This document shows, one piece after another, positions 1 to 7,870 of a stretch of 15,044 nucleotides of DNA. Each line of letters starts with the position of its first letter. Within the stretch, counting starts at the first letter, position 1. Source of the stretch: an uncultured Prevotella sp. (GTDB lineage Bacteria > Bacteroidota > Bacteroidia > Bacteroidales > Bacteroidaceae); the NCBI GenBank assembly GCA_945827565.1, contig CALZNR010000007.1, forward strand, positions 1 through 15,044. The letters run 5' to 3'. The notes under the pieces were generated by a model. The model was given only the letters and a program-made list of their open reading frames with translations. It searched no databases and was not told where the DNA came from. A program made the position numbers and the translations under genes.

Positions 1-45
1 ACACACTGCATATCGTCGGCAGCGTCAGATGTGTATAAGAGACAG
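1..45 (+). other. Illumina Nextera adapter and i5 index, not genomic
   Basis: Bases 1-4 (ACAC) match the 3' end of the P5 flow-cell oligo. Bases 5-12 (ACTGCATA) match the Nextera i5 index known as N506/S506. Bases 13-26 (TCGTCGGCAGCGTC) match the Nextera Read 1 primer end. Bases 27-45 match the 19-bp Tn5 mosaic end (AGATGTGTATAAGAGACAG). The order and spacing are exactly those of a Nextera library end, so this is untrimmed sequencing adapter. Genomic sequence begins at about 46. Confidence 0.97.
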
Positions 46-65
46 GAATAATGAAAAACTATCCC

Positions 66-3000
66 CTATTTGCCTAAATAAATAGCAGGAAGCGTGATGA
101 GCAGGACAGTGTGGCTGTTCTGCTCATCATTTTTTATGCCACAATTTCGTTGACCTGTGGTTTCGGCATGCAGTCTAACAATCTGAGAACAAGTCATAAA
201 ACGAGTATATTCCATAAATTTCTCCGATTGCGTCATACATGATTCATCAATAACGCCTATATTGATAATACTGGGAAACACTGCCTTAAATGTTATAGTA
301 CATTTTTTACTTGTTTTTGCTTCTTGAGGCAAGAAAGAATCCTCCACAACACTTATCTCTGCAGGACGTAGTGATTCAAACAAGGTTGTTAAAAGTACCT
401 CGTTTCCCAACAATAACACATTTTCCCCTCCCCTCTCCTTCATCTTCAAGAACAAAGGTTCCACATCCTTGGGACAACATGGCTCCACAGACAGACTGAT
501 TGATGTAGTACGCAACGCTGCTTGACGTGTGAGCATAGAATAAAGCGCATGATAATAGTTTGTCAAGGGCTTAATAGCATCTGATGTGTCGCTCTCCTTC
601 AACAGAGCAAGGATGCGGTCGGGAAAATAAGATGTTTCGTGTTTGATGGTTGACAAGCAGTTTTCCAAAATAGAGTTGGCAATCCGATAACGCGATGCTT
701 CGAACGATAGTAAATCTTCTTGCTGCAACAGTTGTTCGGTGATTTCTGTTTGCTGATGGATTTCCAAATCATGTCTTTGCTCCTGCTGTTCCAAATGCTT
801 GGCAAATGGCTGTGTCACTCGAAGTTCGTACAGTCGTTTTTGGCGGTAATACAGAAGGTAATAGAGGGGAATGAACAAGATGATGAGCAACACCAATATC
901 ACCTGGGCAATGATGTGCCTATTCTTGTGCATCTTGGTTTGACTGTAGTAATCCTTTAATGAACTGTCAGAAGATAATTCCTTGAACAAGCGCGTATAGA
1001 GTGTATTCTGATAATGATATACATCCCAACGATGCAGAGCTAAGGCTGCAACAGCCATCTCGTTGCGTACATCCAGGCAAATGGAGTGATAGACTGCATC
1101 CCCGTTGTTCACATAATGCAAGCAAGAGTCACCATAAGCCAATGTCTGTTCATAACGACCGCTCAGATTGCATTGATATGCACTGTCGGCATAGCGAAGC
1201 GCTTGCTCATAGCATTGGCTGTCTTTGTCAACTGTTGGCGAAGCATTTGCTTCACGACATAAGCCAAAGAAACCAAGGAGAAACAATATGATATAAGATG
1301 CCCCTTTGGGCAATCTGAAATAAAAACGACTTCCTTTATCCACCACGCTTTGGACATTCAGCACACATACATTAAAGAGCTTGCTTGTCTTACGATATTT
1401 GTCAATGATTGCTCTGCAATTGATAAGTCCAAACCCTTTTCCATGATACAATTTCTGTTCGAATATCTCAGATATCTTGTCTTCCGACATACCACAACCT
1501 GTATCTTCCACCGATACTTCAACATAATCTGGTTGTGTTACAGCTGAAATCTTTACAACACCTCCCTCTGAAGTAAATTTGCGGGCATTGTCTGTCAGAG
1601 TGTTCAACATAAAGAGTGTAAGCGTCTTATCCGCCTTTACCAGTGCATCGGTATTCTCCACAACAAGTTGTTTGCCCTGCATGGAAAAACTCATCTCGTT
1701 TCTTTTAACGATATCAAACAAATCTTGCAGCATGAAACTCTCCACATGAATATCTAAACTCCCCTGCCCCATGGTTATCCATTTGGTCAGTACATTGCTG
1801 TTGAGCTTTATTTGTACCACCAATTCATATAGATATTGCTTTATCTTATGTATCTTGTCATCGCTTGTTAAAAAACCTCCCGATTTTTCAACAGTATAGT
1901 TCAACCGCTCAATAAGCGACATCGTTGCATTGATCAAAGCAAATTTTGCCTTAAAATCCACATTCTTTTTCAGTCCACTCTCTATGTCGCATTTATCCAT
2001 CTGTATCTTTTCTTCCAGTTCTTCACTCAACTCTTTCTTTTCTTGAAGCACTGCCAGATGTTCCTCCTCACGTTTGTCAGATAATTGTTGGTTTCTGCTT
2101 TGTTGCAGTGAGATGTTGTATTTTGTTTTGGAAAGCCAACGTGCCCTGACAACAAAGGCAACTAAAAGTATAAAGATGAACAACGTAGAAATGATATACA
2201 GTCGCTGACTGACACTGAGTTGATGAAGTAATTCGATGCGCGACTCATAATATCTGTCTTGTCGTGTATTCTGTTGCAAATCCAAATATTTGTTTCGGTA
2301 ATAATCACTCTGCGGTTTCATGTTCAAGGCAGAATATGCCATCGAAAATTGCTCATAGATACTTGCCATCAAATCTGGTGCTCTATGTACCAGTGGATTG
2401 GCACACGCCTTGTTGAGATATGCCACTGCATCTGTATATAGTCCTTGGTTAAACCTAACGGATGCACATGTGCGATAAGCACCGGCAATCTGATACACAT
2501 CACCGTATATTGTAAACAGCCTCAAGGCCTCGTGGGCGCACGAGTCTGCCTCCTTCATATCTGTATCTATCAAGTGCTCAGCGATAGATTCTAGACTGTT
2601 AGCATGAAAGAAAATAAATCCAGCATTCCTTGCCACATCCATACAGCGCTGTAAATATTCACTCTCTTCCCTATATACCACAGATGCACTTCCTTCTATC
2701 ATTCCTCCAGAACCTACGTGATACAGAAAGCCGAGATACTGTGACGTATCTGCTGAAAGGATATCTATGCGATACAGAGGTGCCACTTGCATGCGGGCAG
2801 TATTGAGCAGCCCTACATAATAATAATAGGTAGAGTTCACAATGGCAAACTCTGTATGGGCATACAGCAGGCGTTTCTGCTGCCTCTCAGAGTAGTTGGC
2901 ACTGTCCTTACTTATCCTTTTCCTACATTCCTTTGCTTTCTCCAAATAGAGATAGAACGCAGTATTGTCTGAACGTCGTTGGCATAATCGCATATGTTGT

Positions 3001-3341
3001 ATGTATGCAACATATCTTTCCAATTGGTTTCCAGATTGTTCTGCACTTTGCAGCAACAACTCTGCATGAGGATATTCCATGCGGATGATGTTTACAAAAG
3101 CCATGTTGTTGATGGCCTCCCCACTATCCACATCATGCTTCACACACCAATCCAATGCCAACTTAGCATAGCACATGGCAGAATCCAGATTGCGATAATG
3201 ATAGGAATAGGAAACATCGTTCAGCCTGTCAACGGGTGTTGTAGTAGAAGATGAACAGGCTGAAAAAAACAAAAGACCGCAAAGAGAGATGATCAGATTG
3301 CGGCCTTTTGTCAATATATTATTATGCTCTTGCCTTGGCAA
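66..3341 (-). CDS. Double-module sensor kinase-like protein (DUF5112 - HATPase_c - DUF5113 type)
   Basis: This 1091-residue membrane protein looks like a sensor histidine kinase relative of the Bacteroidales DUF5112/DUF5113 architecture. What is visible, in order: a hydrophobic leader ending in a possible lipobox (FSAC, Cys29); a helical TPR-like sensor region (about 40-375); a membrane segment (381-399); a coiled coil (about 410-460); a HATPase_c domain with N box (N580, D584, N585), G1 box (D613, G615, G617) and G2 box (GKGFGL, 634-639). A second hydrophobic segment (682-695) follows, then a short probably periplasmic helical region (705-800), a third membrane segment (809-831) and a cytoplasmic C-terminal module with KHET (His901). 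No histidine sits in the usual H-box position before the HATPase domain. The ATG overlaps kdgA by 20 nt; a TTG at 3314 would give a more typical lipoprotein leader with Cys20. The signal sensed and the partner are unknown. The stop lies about 20 nt from the adapter junction, so any downstream response regulator is missing. Confidence 0.8.
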   Translation of the reverse strand: MPRQEHNNILTKGRNLIISLCGLLFFSACSSSTTTPVDRLNDVSYSYHYRNLDSAMCYAKLALDWCVKHDVDSGEAINNMAFVNIIRMEYPHAELLLQSAEQSGNQLERYVAYIQHMRLCQRRSDNTAFYLYLEKAKECRKRISKDSANYSERQQKRLLYAHTEFAIVNSTYYYYVGLLNTARMQVAPLYRIDILSADTSQYLGFLYHVGSGGMIEGSASVVYREESEYLQRCMDVARNAGFIFFHANSLESIAEHLIDTDMKEADSCAHEALRLFTIYGDVYQIAGAYRTCASVRFNQGLYTDAVAYLNKACANPLVHRAPDLMASIYEQFSMAYSALNMKPQSDYYRNKYLDLQQNTRQDRYYESRIELLHQLSVSQRLYIISTLFIFILLVAFVVRARWLSKTKYNISLQQSRNQQLSDKREEEHLAVLQEKKELSEELEEKIQMDKCDIESGLKKNVDFKAKFALINATMSLIERLNYTVEKSGGFLTSDDKIHKIKQYLYELVVQIKLNSNVLTKWITMGQGSLDIHVESFMLQDLFDIVKRNEMSFSMQGKQLVVENTDALVKADKTLTLFMLNTLTDNARKFTSEGGVVKISAVTQPDYVEVSVEDTGCGMSEDKISEIFEQKLYHGKGFGLINCRAIIDKYRKTSKLFNVCVLNVQSVVDKGSRFYFRLPKGASYIILFLLGFFGLCREANASPTVDKDSQCYEQALRYADSAYQCNLSGRYEQTLAYGDSCLHYVNNGDAVYHSICLDVRNEMAVAALALHRWDVYHYQNTLYTRLFKELSSDSSLKDYYSQTKMHKNRHIIAQVILVLLIILFIPLYYLLYYRQKRLYELRVTQPFAKHLEQQEQRHDLEIHQQTEITEQLLQQEDLLSFEASRYRIANSILENCLSTIKHETSYFPDRILALLKESDTSDAIKPLTNYYHALYSMLTRQAALRTTSISLSVEPCCPKDVEPLFLKMKERGGENVLLLGNEVLLTTLFESLRPAEISVVEDSFLPQEAKTSKKCTITFKAVFPSIINIGVIDESCMTQSEKFMEYTRFMTCSQIVRLHAETTGQRNCGIKNDEQNSHTVLLITLPAIYLGK

Positions 3342-3990
3342 TGTAACCTAATGCTTCAGCACATTTGTCAGATATTGCCTGCCAGTTTTCTGCGGCAATA
3401 ACATCCTTCGGGAACAGTTTGGAACCCATTCCAACACAATACACACCAGCCTTAATCCAAGAAGTAATGTTGGCTTCATCGGGTGAAACACCACCTGTCA
3501 CCATCAACTTGCTCCAAGGCATGGGAGCCATCAAACCTTTGACAAGGTTGGGACCTAACACATCTCCAGGGAATATCTTGCACAAATCGCAACCAGATTC
3601 TTGAGCAGCACCGACTTCGCTCACGCTTCCACAACCAGGGGTATATGCCACCAATCTACGGTTACAAATCTTAGATATTTCAGGATTAAACAACGGACCT
3701 ACTACGAAGCAAGCACCCAACTGTATGTAGAGTGCAGCAGTTGCAGGATCCACTACTGAACCAACTCCCATGGCCAGTTCAGGACATTCCTTGGCAGCAA
3801 ACTTCACTACCTCAGCAAACACTTCGTGAGCAAAATCGCCACGATTGGTAAACTCAAATGCGCGAACGCCACCATCGTAACATGCCTTCACTACTTTCTT
3901 TGCAATCTCTGCATCCTTATGATAGAACACAGGCACCATACCAGTAGAGCCTATCTTAGCGAGAACTGCAATCTTATCAAATTTTGCCAT
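3322..3990 (-). CDS. kdgA: 2-dehydro-3-deoxy-6-phosphogluconate (KDPG) aldolase
   Basis: This cytoplasmic class I aldolase splits KDPG into pyruvate and glyceraldehyde-3-phosphate; the family often also acts on 4-hydroxy-2-oxoglutarate. The 222-residue length is normal. Visible family landmarks are a catalytic Glu in FEFTNRG (Glu46), a GVGSV strand (75-79), YTPGC (116-120), the Schiff-base Lys in CKIFPG (Lys138) and a phosphate-binding GGVSP turn (166-170). Several motifs differ from the E. coli Eda style (FEFTNRG instead of EVTLRT-like, VVGPLFNPE instead of a VSPG-like strand), as I recall for Bacteroidetes homologues. It starts 30 nt after kdgK stops and its 3' end overlaps the next gene, so the two sugar-acid enzymes look co-transcribed. 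Function is secure from the motifs and the adjacent KDG kinase. Confidence 0.93.
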   Translation of the reverse strand: MAKFDKIAVLAKIGSTGMVPVFYHKDAEIAKKVVKACYDGGVRAFEFTNRGDFAHEVFAEVVKFAAKECPELAMGVGSVVDPATAALYIQLGACFVVGPLFNPEISKICNRRLVAYTPGCGSVSEVGAAQESGCDLCKIFPGDVLGPNLVKGLMAPMPWSKLMVTGGVSPDEANITSWIKAGVYCVGMGSKLFPKDVIAAENWQAISDKCAEALGYIAKARA

Positions 3991-4020
3991 ATTGATATGT
4001 TTTTAAAAAACTTCACTTGA

Positions 4021-5046
4021 TTATCTCTGTACTCGACCAGATGCATCGCCACCAGCCAGAGCCTCTACCTCTTCCTTGCTAACCATATTGAAGTCGCCAG
4101 GAATGGTGTGCTTCAAAGCAGATGCAGCAACGGCAAATTCCAATGCCTTGCCCTGATTGTCAGGATAGGTAAGCAGTCCATGAATCAAACCGCCAGAGAA
4201 CGAGTCGCCACCACCTACACGGTCAATAATAGGCATAATGTCATAGTGCTTGCTCTGATAGAACTCCTTGCCATCGTATATCAAGGCCTTCCAGCCATTG
4301 TGGGTAGCAGAGAGAGACTCTCTGAGGGTAGATACAACATACTTGAATCCAAAGGTTTCCATCATGCCCTTGAAGATGCCATAGTAGCCTTCGGCATCGG
4401 TCTTTCCGCCTTCTACATCAGCCTCGGGTTTGAAGCCCAAACACAACTGTGCATCTTCCTCATTTCCAATACATACGTCAACATATTTCATCAAAGGCTT
4501 CATAATGCTCTGTGCTTTCTCTGAGGTCCACAACTTCTTACGGAAGTTCAAATCTACAGACACGGTCACACCATGGCGCTTTGCAGCCTCACATGCCAAC
4601 TTGGTCAGCTCAGCAGCCTTGTCACTAATAGCAGGTGTAATACCACTCCAGTGGAACCAGTCAGCACCCTCCATGATAGCATCAAAATCAAAATCAGCAG
4701 GGACAGCCTCTGCAATAGAACTTCCAGCGCGGTCATAAATCACCTTAGAGGGGCGCATAGAAGCACCAGTCTCCAAAAAATAGATACCCACTCTGTCACC
4801 ACCACGTGCGATAAACTCAGTGTGAACGCCAAACTTTCTCAAGGAATTAACAGCGCACTGACCTATTTCGTGCTTAGGCAGCTTTGAAACGAAATAAGCC
4901 TCATGACCATAGTTGGCACAACTAACAGCCACGTTGGCTTCTCCGCCACCGTAAACTACATCGAAACAATCACTTTGCACAAATCTCTTCTGTCCAGGAG
5001 ACGACAGACGAAGCATAATCTCTCCTAATGTTACTACTTTTGCCAT
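4021..5046 (-). CDS. kdgK: 2-keto-3-deoxygluconate kinase, PfkB family
   Basis: This is a 341-residue ribokinase/PfkB-fold sugar kinase, predicted to phosphorylate 2-keto-3-deoxygluconate to KDPG with ATP. The N-terminal signature GGGEANVAV (33-41) and the C-terminal signature DRVGGGDSFSGG (275-286, catalytic Asp281) are intact. The substrate assignment rests mainly on context: kdgA follows 30 nt downstream and altronate dehydratase lies across the divergent promoter, so the enzymes before and after it in the pathway are both here. Fructokinase or another sugar kinase would be the alternative from sequence alone. It is the first gene of the leftward operon. A perfect TAnnTTTG box lies 57-64 nt upstream of its ATG, giving a predicted leader of about 50 nt with no obvious Shine-Dalgarno site, as is usual in Bacteroidetes. 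Confidence 0.92.
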   Translation of the reverse strand: MAKVVTLGEIMLRLSSPGQKRFVQSDCFDVVYGGGEANVAVSCANYGHEAYFVSKLPKHEIGQCAVNSLRKFGVHTEFIARGGDRVGIYFLETGASMRPSKVIYDRAGSSIAEAVPADFDFDAIMEGADWFHWSGITPAISDKAAELTKLACEAAKRHGVTVSVDLNFRKKLWTSEKAQSIMKPLMKYVDVCIGNEEDAQLCLGFKPEADVEGGKTDAEGYYGIFKGMMETFGFKYVVSTLRESLSATHNGWKALIYDGKEFYQSKHYDIMPIIDRVGGGDSFSGGLIHGLLTYPDNQGKALEFAVAASALKHTIPGDFNMVSKEEVEALAGGDASGRVQR

Positions 5047-5102
5047 AAGTTAAATATGTGTATTGTAAAAAATAAGTCTGATTTTGATTTGTTTTGCGAG
5101 GA

Positions 5103-5110
5103 CAAAAATA
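5103..5110 (-). promoter_or_regulatory. Putative kdgK promoter -7 box
   Basis: The minus strand reads TATTTTTG, a perfect match to the Bacteroidetes -7 consensus TAnnTTTG, 57-64 nt before the kdgK ATG. A -33 element is poor: only a TTCTG-like run about 18 nt upstream. Transcription would start near 5096. The box overlaps one arm of the 5105-5160 inverted repeat. Confidence 0.55.
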
Positions 5111-5160
5111 GTTCTTTTTTCTTAAATGCAGAAAAGAAATGTGACAAAAAAAACTATTTT
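5105..5160. repeat. Spaced 9-bp inverted repeat in the divergent promoter region
   Basis: AAAATAGTT at 5105-5113 is repeated as its exact reverse complement, AACTATTTT, at 5152-5160, with centres 47 bp apart. The left arm covers most of the kdgK -7 box. The right arm is also half of a closer imperfect repeat (ACTATTTT at 5153-5160, AAAATAAT at 5165-5172, 7 of 8 paired). Such sites could be half-sites for the neighbouring LacI-family regulator, but they lack the central CG typical of classical LacI operators and the region is AT-rich, so chance is possible. Confidence 0.3.
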
Positions 5161-5206
5161 CAGAAAAATAATGGGATTGCCCTACACTGTTTACAAATTT
5201 TATTGG

Positions 5207-5214
5207 TACTTTTG
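5207..5214 (+). promoter_or_regulatory. Putative lacI-uxaA promoter -7 box
   Basis: TACTTTTG is a perfect TAnnTTTG box facing the LacI gene. No good TTTG -33 element lies at the expected distance. The predicted transcription start is near 5221, only about 5 nt before the first ATG (5226). That favours translation from the ATG at 5250 or 5256. No other TAnnTTTG box was seen before uxaA, so this promoter probably serves both genes. Confidence 0.5.
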
Positions 5215-5249
5215 CCATTGAGATAATGCCCACATTCGCTTATCAACAA

Positions 5250-6323
5250 ATGAACATGACTGCGGATAAAATAAGAATAAAGGATGTAGCAAAACTTGCG
5301 GGAGTTTCTGTAGGCACCGTGGATAGGGTTCTGCATAATCGTCCCAACGTGTCTGAAGAGGCAAGGACAAAGGTAGAAAAAGCCATCAAGGAAATGGATT
5401 ATCGCCCCAATGTATATGCAAGTGCATTGGCATACAACAAAACTTACAATTTCTACTGCATCATTCCCAAACACATTTCAGAGGCCTATTGGGAAGAGAT
5501 TGAAGAAGGCGCAATGAGCGCCAGAGACAAGAGGCGCGACTTCCATGTAAGTCTGAAGATGATGTACTATCGGAGGTTTGAAACCAATACGTTCATTGAT
5601 GTAACCAACACCTGCTTGAACGAACATCCTGATGGCGTAATCATTGTCCCCTCTACTTTGGAACTGACAAGAAACTTCACAGACAAGTTGCACGAAATGG
5701 GTATTCCCTTCATTCTGCTCGATTCTTACATGCCCGACCTCAAACCGCTGTCGTTTTTCGGTCAAGATTCTTTCTGTAGCGGATATTTCGCAGGCAGGAT
5801 GTTGATGATGGTGGCCTACAAAGAAACGGAGATCATGCTGATGAAACAGATGCACAATGGAAATGTGGCAAGCAAGCAGCAGGAAAACCGTGAAACGGGT
5901 TTCAAGCACTACATGAGGGATCACTTCCCCAATGTTAAAATCACAGAATTGAACTTGCCGTTGGAGGAATCTCGTAAGAAATACGACACCTTGCTCAACG
6001 ATTTCTTTGAAACACATCCCCACGTGCACCACTGCATCACACTGTGCTCCAAGGCGCATTTGGTGGGCGAATATCTGTTGAGAAGCAATCGGAGAAATGT
6101 GCAAATCATGGGCTATGACATGGTAAAGAAGAATGCCATATGCCTCAAACAGGGATCCATATCATTTCTCATCGCACAGCATGCTTACATGCAAGGCTAC
6201 TGCTGCATGGAAACCCTGTTCGAGGCCATTGTACTCAAAAAGAAGGTAGTGCCAGTAAACTATATGCCGATAGAGCTGCTCACCAAGGAGAATATTGAGT
6301 TCTACCGTCGCACCCAACTTTAG
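5250..6323 (+). CDS. LacI-family transcriptional regulator of the uronate locus
   Basis: The N-terminus carries a classic LacI helix-turn-helix: DVAKLAGVSVGTVDRVL, followed by NVSEEAR and the RPN hinge. The rest is a periplasmic-binding-protein-like effector domain (about 290 residues). It uses VDRV where textbook members have VSRV, as a known LacI subgroup does. The gene is transcribed away from kdgK-kdgA and is followed 31 nt later by uxaA. The likely role is therefore control of altronate/KDG catabolism in response to a pathway sugar acid; the effector is inferred, not shown. The ORF is open back to an ATG at 5226, but that would sit about 5 nt from the predicted transcription start. I place the start at 5250; 5256 (MTADKIRIKDVA) is equally plausible and matches usual LacI N-termini. 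Confidence 0.88.
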   Translation: MNMTADKIRIKDVAKLAGVSVGTVDRVLHNRPNVSEEARTKVEKAIKEMDYRPNVYASALAYNKTYNFYCIIPKHISEAYWEEIEEGAMSARDKRRDFHVSLKMMYYRRFETNTFIDVTNTCLNEHPDGVIIVPSTLELTRNFTDKLHEMGIPFILLDSYMPDLKPLSFFGQDSFCSGYFAGRMLMMVAYKETEIMLMKQMHNGNVASKQQENRETGFKHYMRDHFPNVKITELNLPLEESRKKYDTLLNDFFETHPHVHHCITLCSKAHLVGEYLLRSNRRNVQIMGYDMVKKNAICLKQGSISFLIAQHAYMQGYCCMETLFEAIVLKKKVVPVNYMPIELLTKENIEFYRRTQL

Positions 6324-6354
6324 CTTAAATCACTAATTACTAAATAATCAAAAG

Positions 6355-7848
6355 ATGGAGCAATCATTTTTAAAAATCAACCCGGCAGACTCCGTAGTTG
6401 TATGTTTGCAAGCCTTGAAAAAAGGTGAGATAATCAAAGTTAATGGTCAGTCAATAACCATCAACCAAGACACCCCCGCTGGTCATAAGATATTGGTCAA
6501 ACCAACCAAAGTGGGCGAAAACGTAATCAAATACGGATATCCCATTGGCCATCTTACACAAGATTTGTGTGTGGGTGATTGGGTCAATGAAAACAACCTG
6601 AAGACCAACCTTTCCGGTACTCTGGAATACACCTACACTCCTGTAGATGAGAAGCTTGCCATTGAAGATGAGCACATGACATTCAATGGATATGTGAGAA
6701 AGAACGGCGAAGTAGGTACCAGAAACGAGATATGGGTTATTCCCACCGTGGGTTGCGTAAATGGCATTGCTGAAAAGTTGGTACAGTTACTGAAAGCAGA
6801 GACCCATGAAGAGGGCATTGATGCCATCTACGCATGGCACCACAATTACGGATGCTCACAGTTGAGCGACGACCACGAAAACACCAAGAAGGTGTTACGC
6901 GATCTAACATTACATCCCAATGCTGGTGCCGTGTTGGTGGTAGGCTTGGGCTGCGAAAACAACCAACCAGATGTGTTTGAAGAATTCCTTGGCGATTATG
7001 ACCATGACAGAATCAAGTTTATGGTGGTACAGAAGGTGGAAGGCGATGAGCTGGAAGAGGGCATGAGCATCCTTCGCGACCTTTATGTCAAAGCCAAGAC
7101 CGACAAGCGCGAACCAGTGTCAGTGAGCGAACTTCGCATTGGATTGAAATGTGGTGGAAGCGATGGTTTCAGCGGCATCACAGCAAACCCATTAGTTGGA
7201 GAGTTTTCTGATTGGTTGGTGGCACAGGGTGGCACATCCGTTCTCACAGAGGTTCCAGAAATGTTTGGAGCAGAAACCATCTTGATGAACCGTTGCCAAA
7301 ACAAGGACTTGTTTGAAAAGACTGTTACCATGGTCAACGACTTCAAAAACTACTTCTTGAGTCACGGAGAACCTGTTGGCGAGAATCCATCTCCAGGCAA
7401 CAAGGCAGGAGGTATATCCACTTTGGAAGACAAGGCTTTGGGATGCACCCAAAAATGTGGTAGAGCACCTGTCAGCGGTGTGCTGAAATATGGTGACAGA
7501 CTGAAGGATGAAGGTCTCAACCTGCTATCGGCTCCAGGAAACGACCTCGTAGCATCTACAGCATTGGCATCTGCTGGTTGCCAGATTGTGCTGTTCACCA
7601 CAGGTAGAGGCACCCCCTTTGGCACCTTCGTTCCCACAATGAAGATTGCCACCAATTCAACCCTCGCATCAAGAAAACCCAACTGGGTAGATTTCAATGC
7701 AGGCAAGCTGGTAGAGGGAACCCCCATGTCAGAATTGCTCAGAGCATTCATCCACAAGATTATTGCTGTGGCCAACGGAGACAAAGCACGAAACGAAATC
7801 AACGGTTATCGTGAAATCTCCATCTTCAAAAATGGTGTAACATTGTAA
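6355..7848 (+). CDS. uxaA: Altronate dehydratase
   Basis: This 497-residue enzyme is predicted to dehydrate D-altronate to 2-keto-3-deoxygluconate, the step just before KdgK. It has the full two-part UxaA layout: an N-terminal SAF domain (about 10-85) and a catalytic region starting at GYVRKNGEVGTRN (112-124). Conserved stretches include a His/Cys-containing WHHNYGCSQ (161-169), GLGCENN (197-203), KCGGSDGFSG (265-274), STLEDKALGCTQKCG (355-369) and FTTGRGTPFG (414-423). The cysteines fit the metal or Fe-S requirement of the family. It lies 31 nt after the LacI gene with no separate promoter seen, so the two appear co-transcribed. UxaB and UxaC, needed to reach altronate from galacturonate, are not in this window. 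Galactarate or other sugar-acid dehydratases are relatives, but the kdgK-kdgA neighbourhood supports altronate. Confidence 0.93.
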   Translation: MEQSFLKINPADSVVVCLQALKKGEIIKVNGQSITINQDTPAGHKILVKPTKVGENVIKYGYPIGHLTQDLCVGDWVNENNLKTNLSGTLEYTYTPVDEKLAIEDEHMTFNGYVRKNGEVGTRNEIWVIPTVGCVNGIAEKLVQLLKAETHEEGIDAIYAWHHNYGCSQLSDDHENTKKVLRDLTLHPNAGAVLVVGLGCENNQPDVFEEFLGDYDHDRIKFMVVQKVEGDELEEGMSILRDLYVKAKTDKREPVSVSELRIGLKCGGSDGFSGITANPLVGEFSDWLVAQGGTSVLTEVPEMFGAETILMNRCQNKDLFEKTVTMVNDFKNYFLSHGEPVGENPSPGNKAGGISTLEDKALGCTQKCGRAPVSGVLKYGDRLKDEGLNLLSAPGNDLVASTALASAGCQIVLFTTGRGTPFGTFVPTMKIATNSTLASRKPNWVDFNAGKLVEGTPMSELLRAFIHKIIAVANGDKARNEINGYREISIFKNGVTL

Positions 7849-7870
7849 AGCATAGCCATCAAACTGTAAG

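Noticed and set aside
27..45. Tn5/IS50 mosaic end suggesting a transposon terminus
   Set aside because: It is preceded directly by the Nextera primer sequence and an i5 index, so it is a library adapter, not a mobile element.
66..3341. Idea that the large kinase is two genes fused by an assembly error
   Set aside because: The frame is continuous. The order of sensor, HATPase, membrane segment and second module fits an architecture I recall from Bacteroidales, with a sensible alternating topology.
5478..6104. 208-codon open frame on the minus strand
   Set aside because: It is antisense to the LacI-family gene and is His/Gln/Val-rich without recognisable features, as expected of a shadow frame.
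7849..7870. Terminator after uxaA
   Set aside because: The 22-nt gap has no stem-loop or T-run; the only strong stem is inside the next gene.
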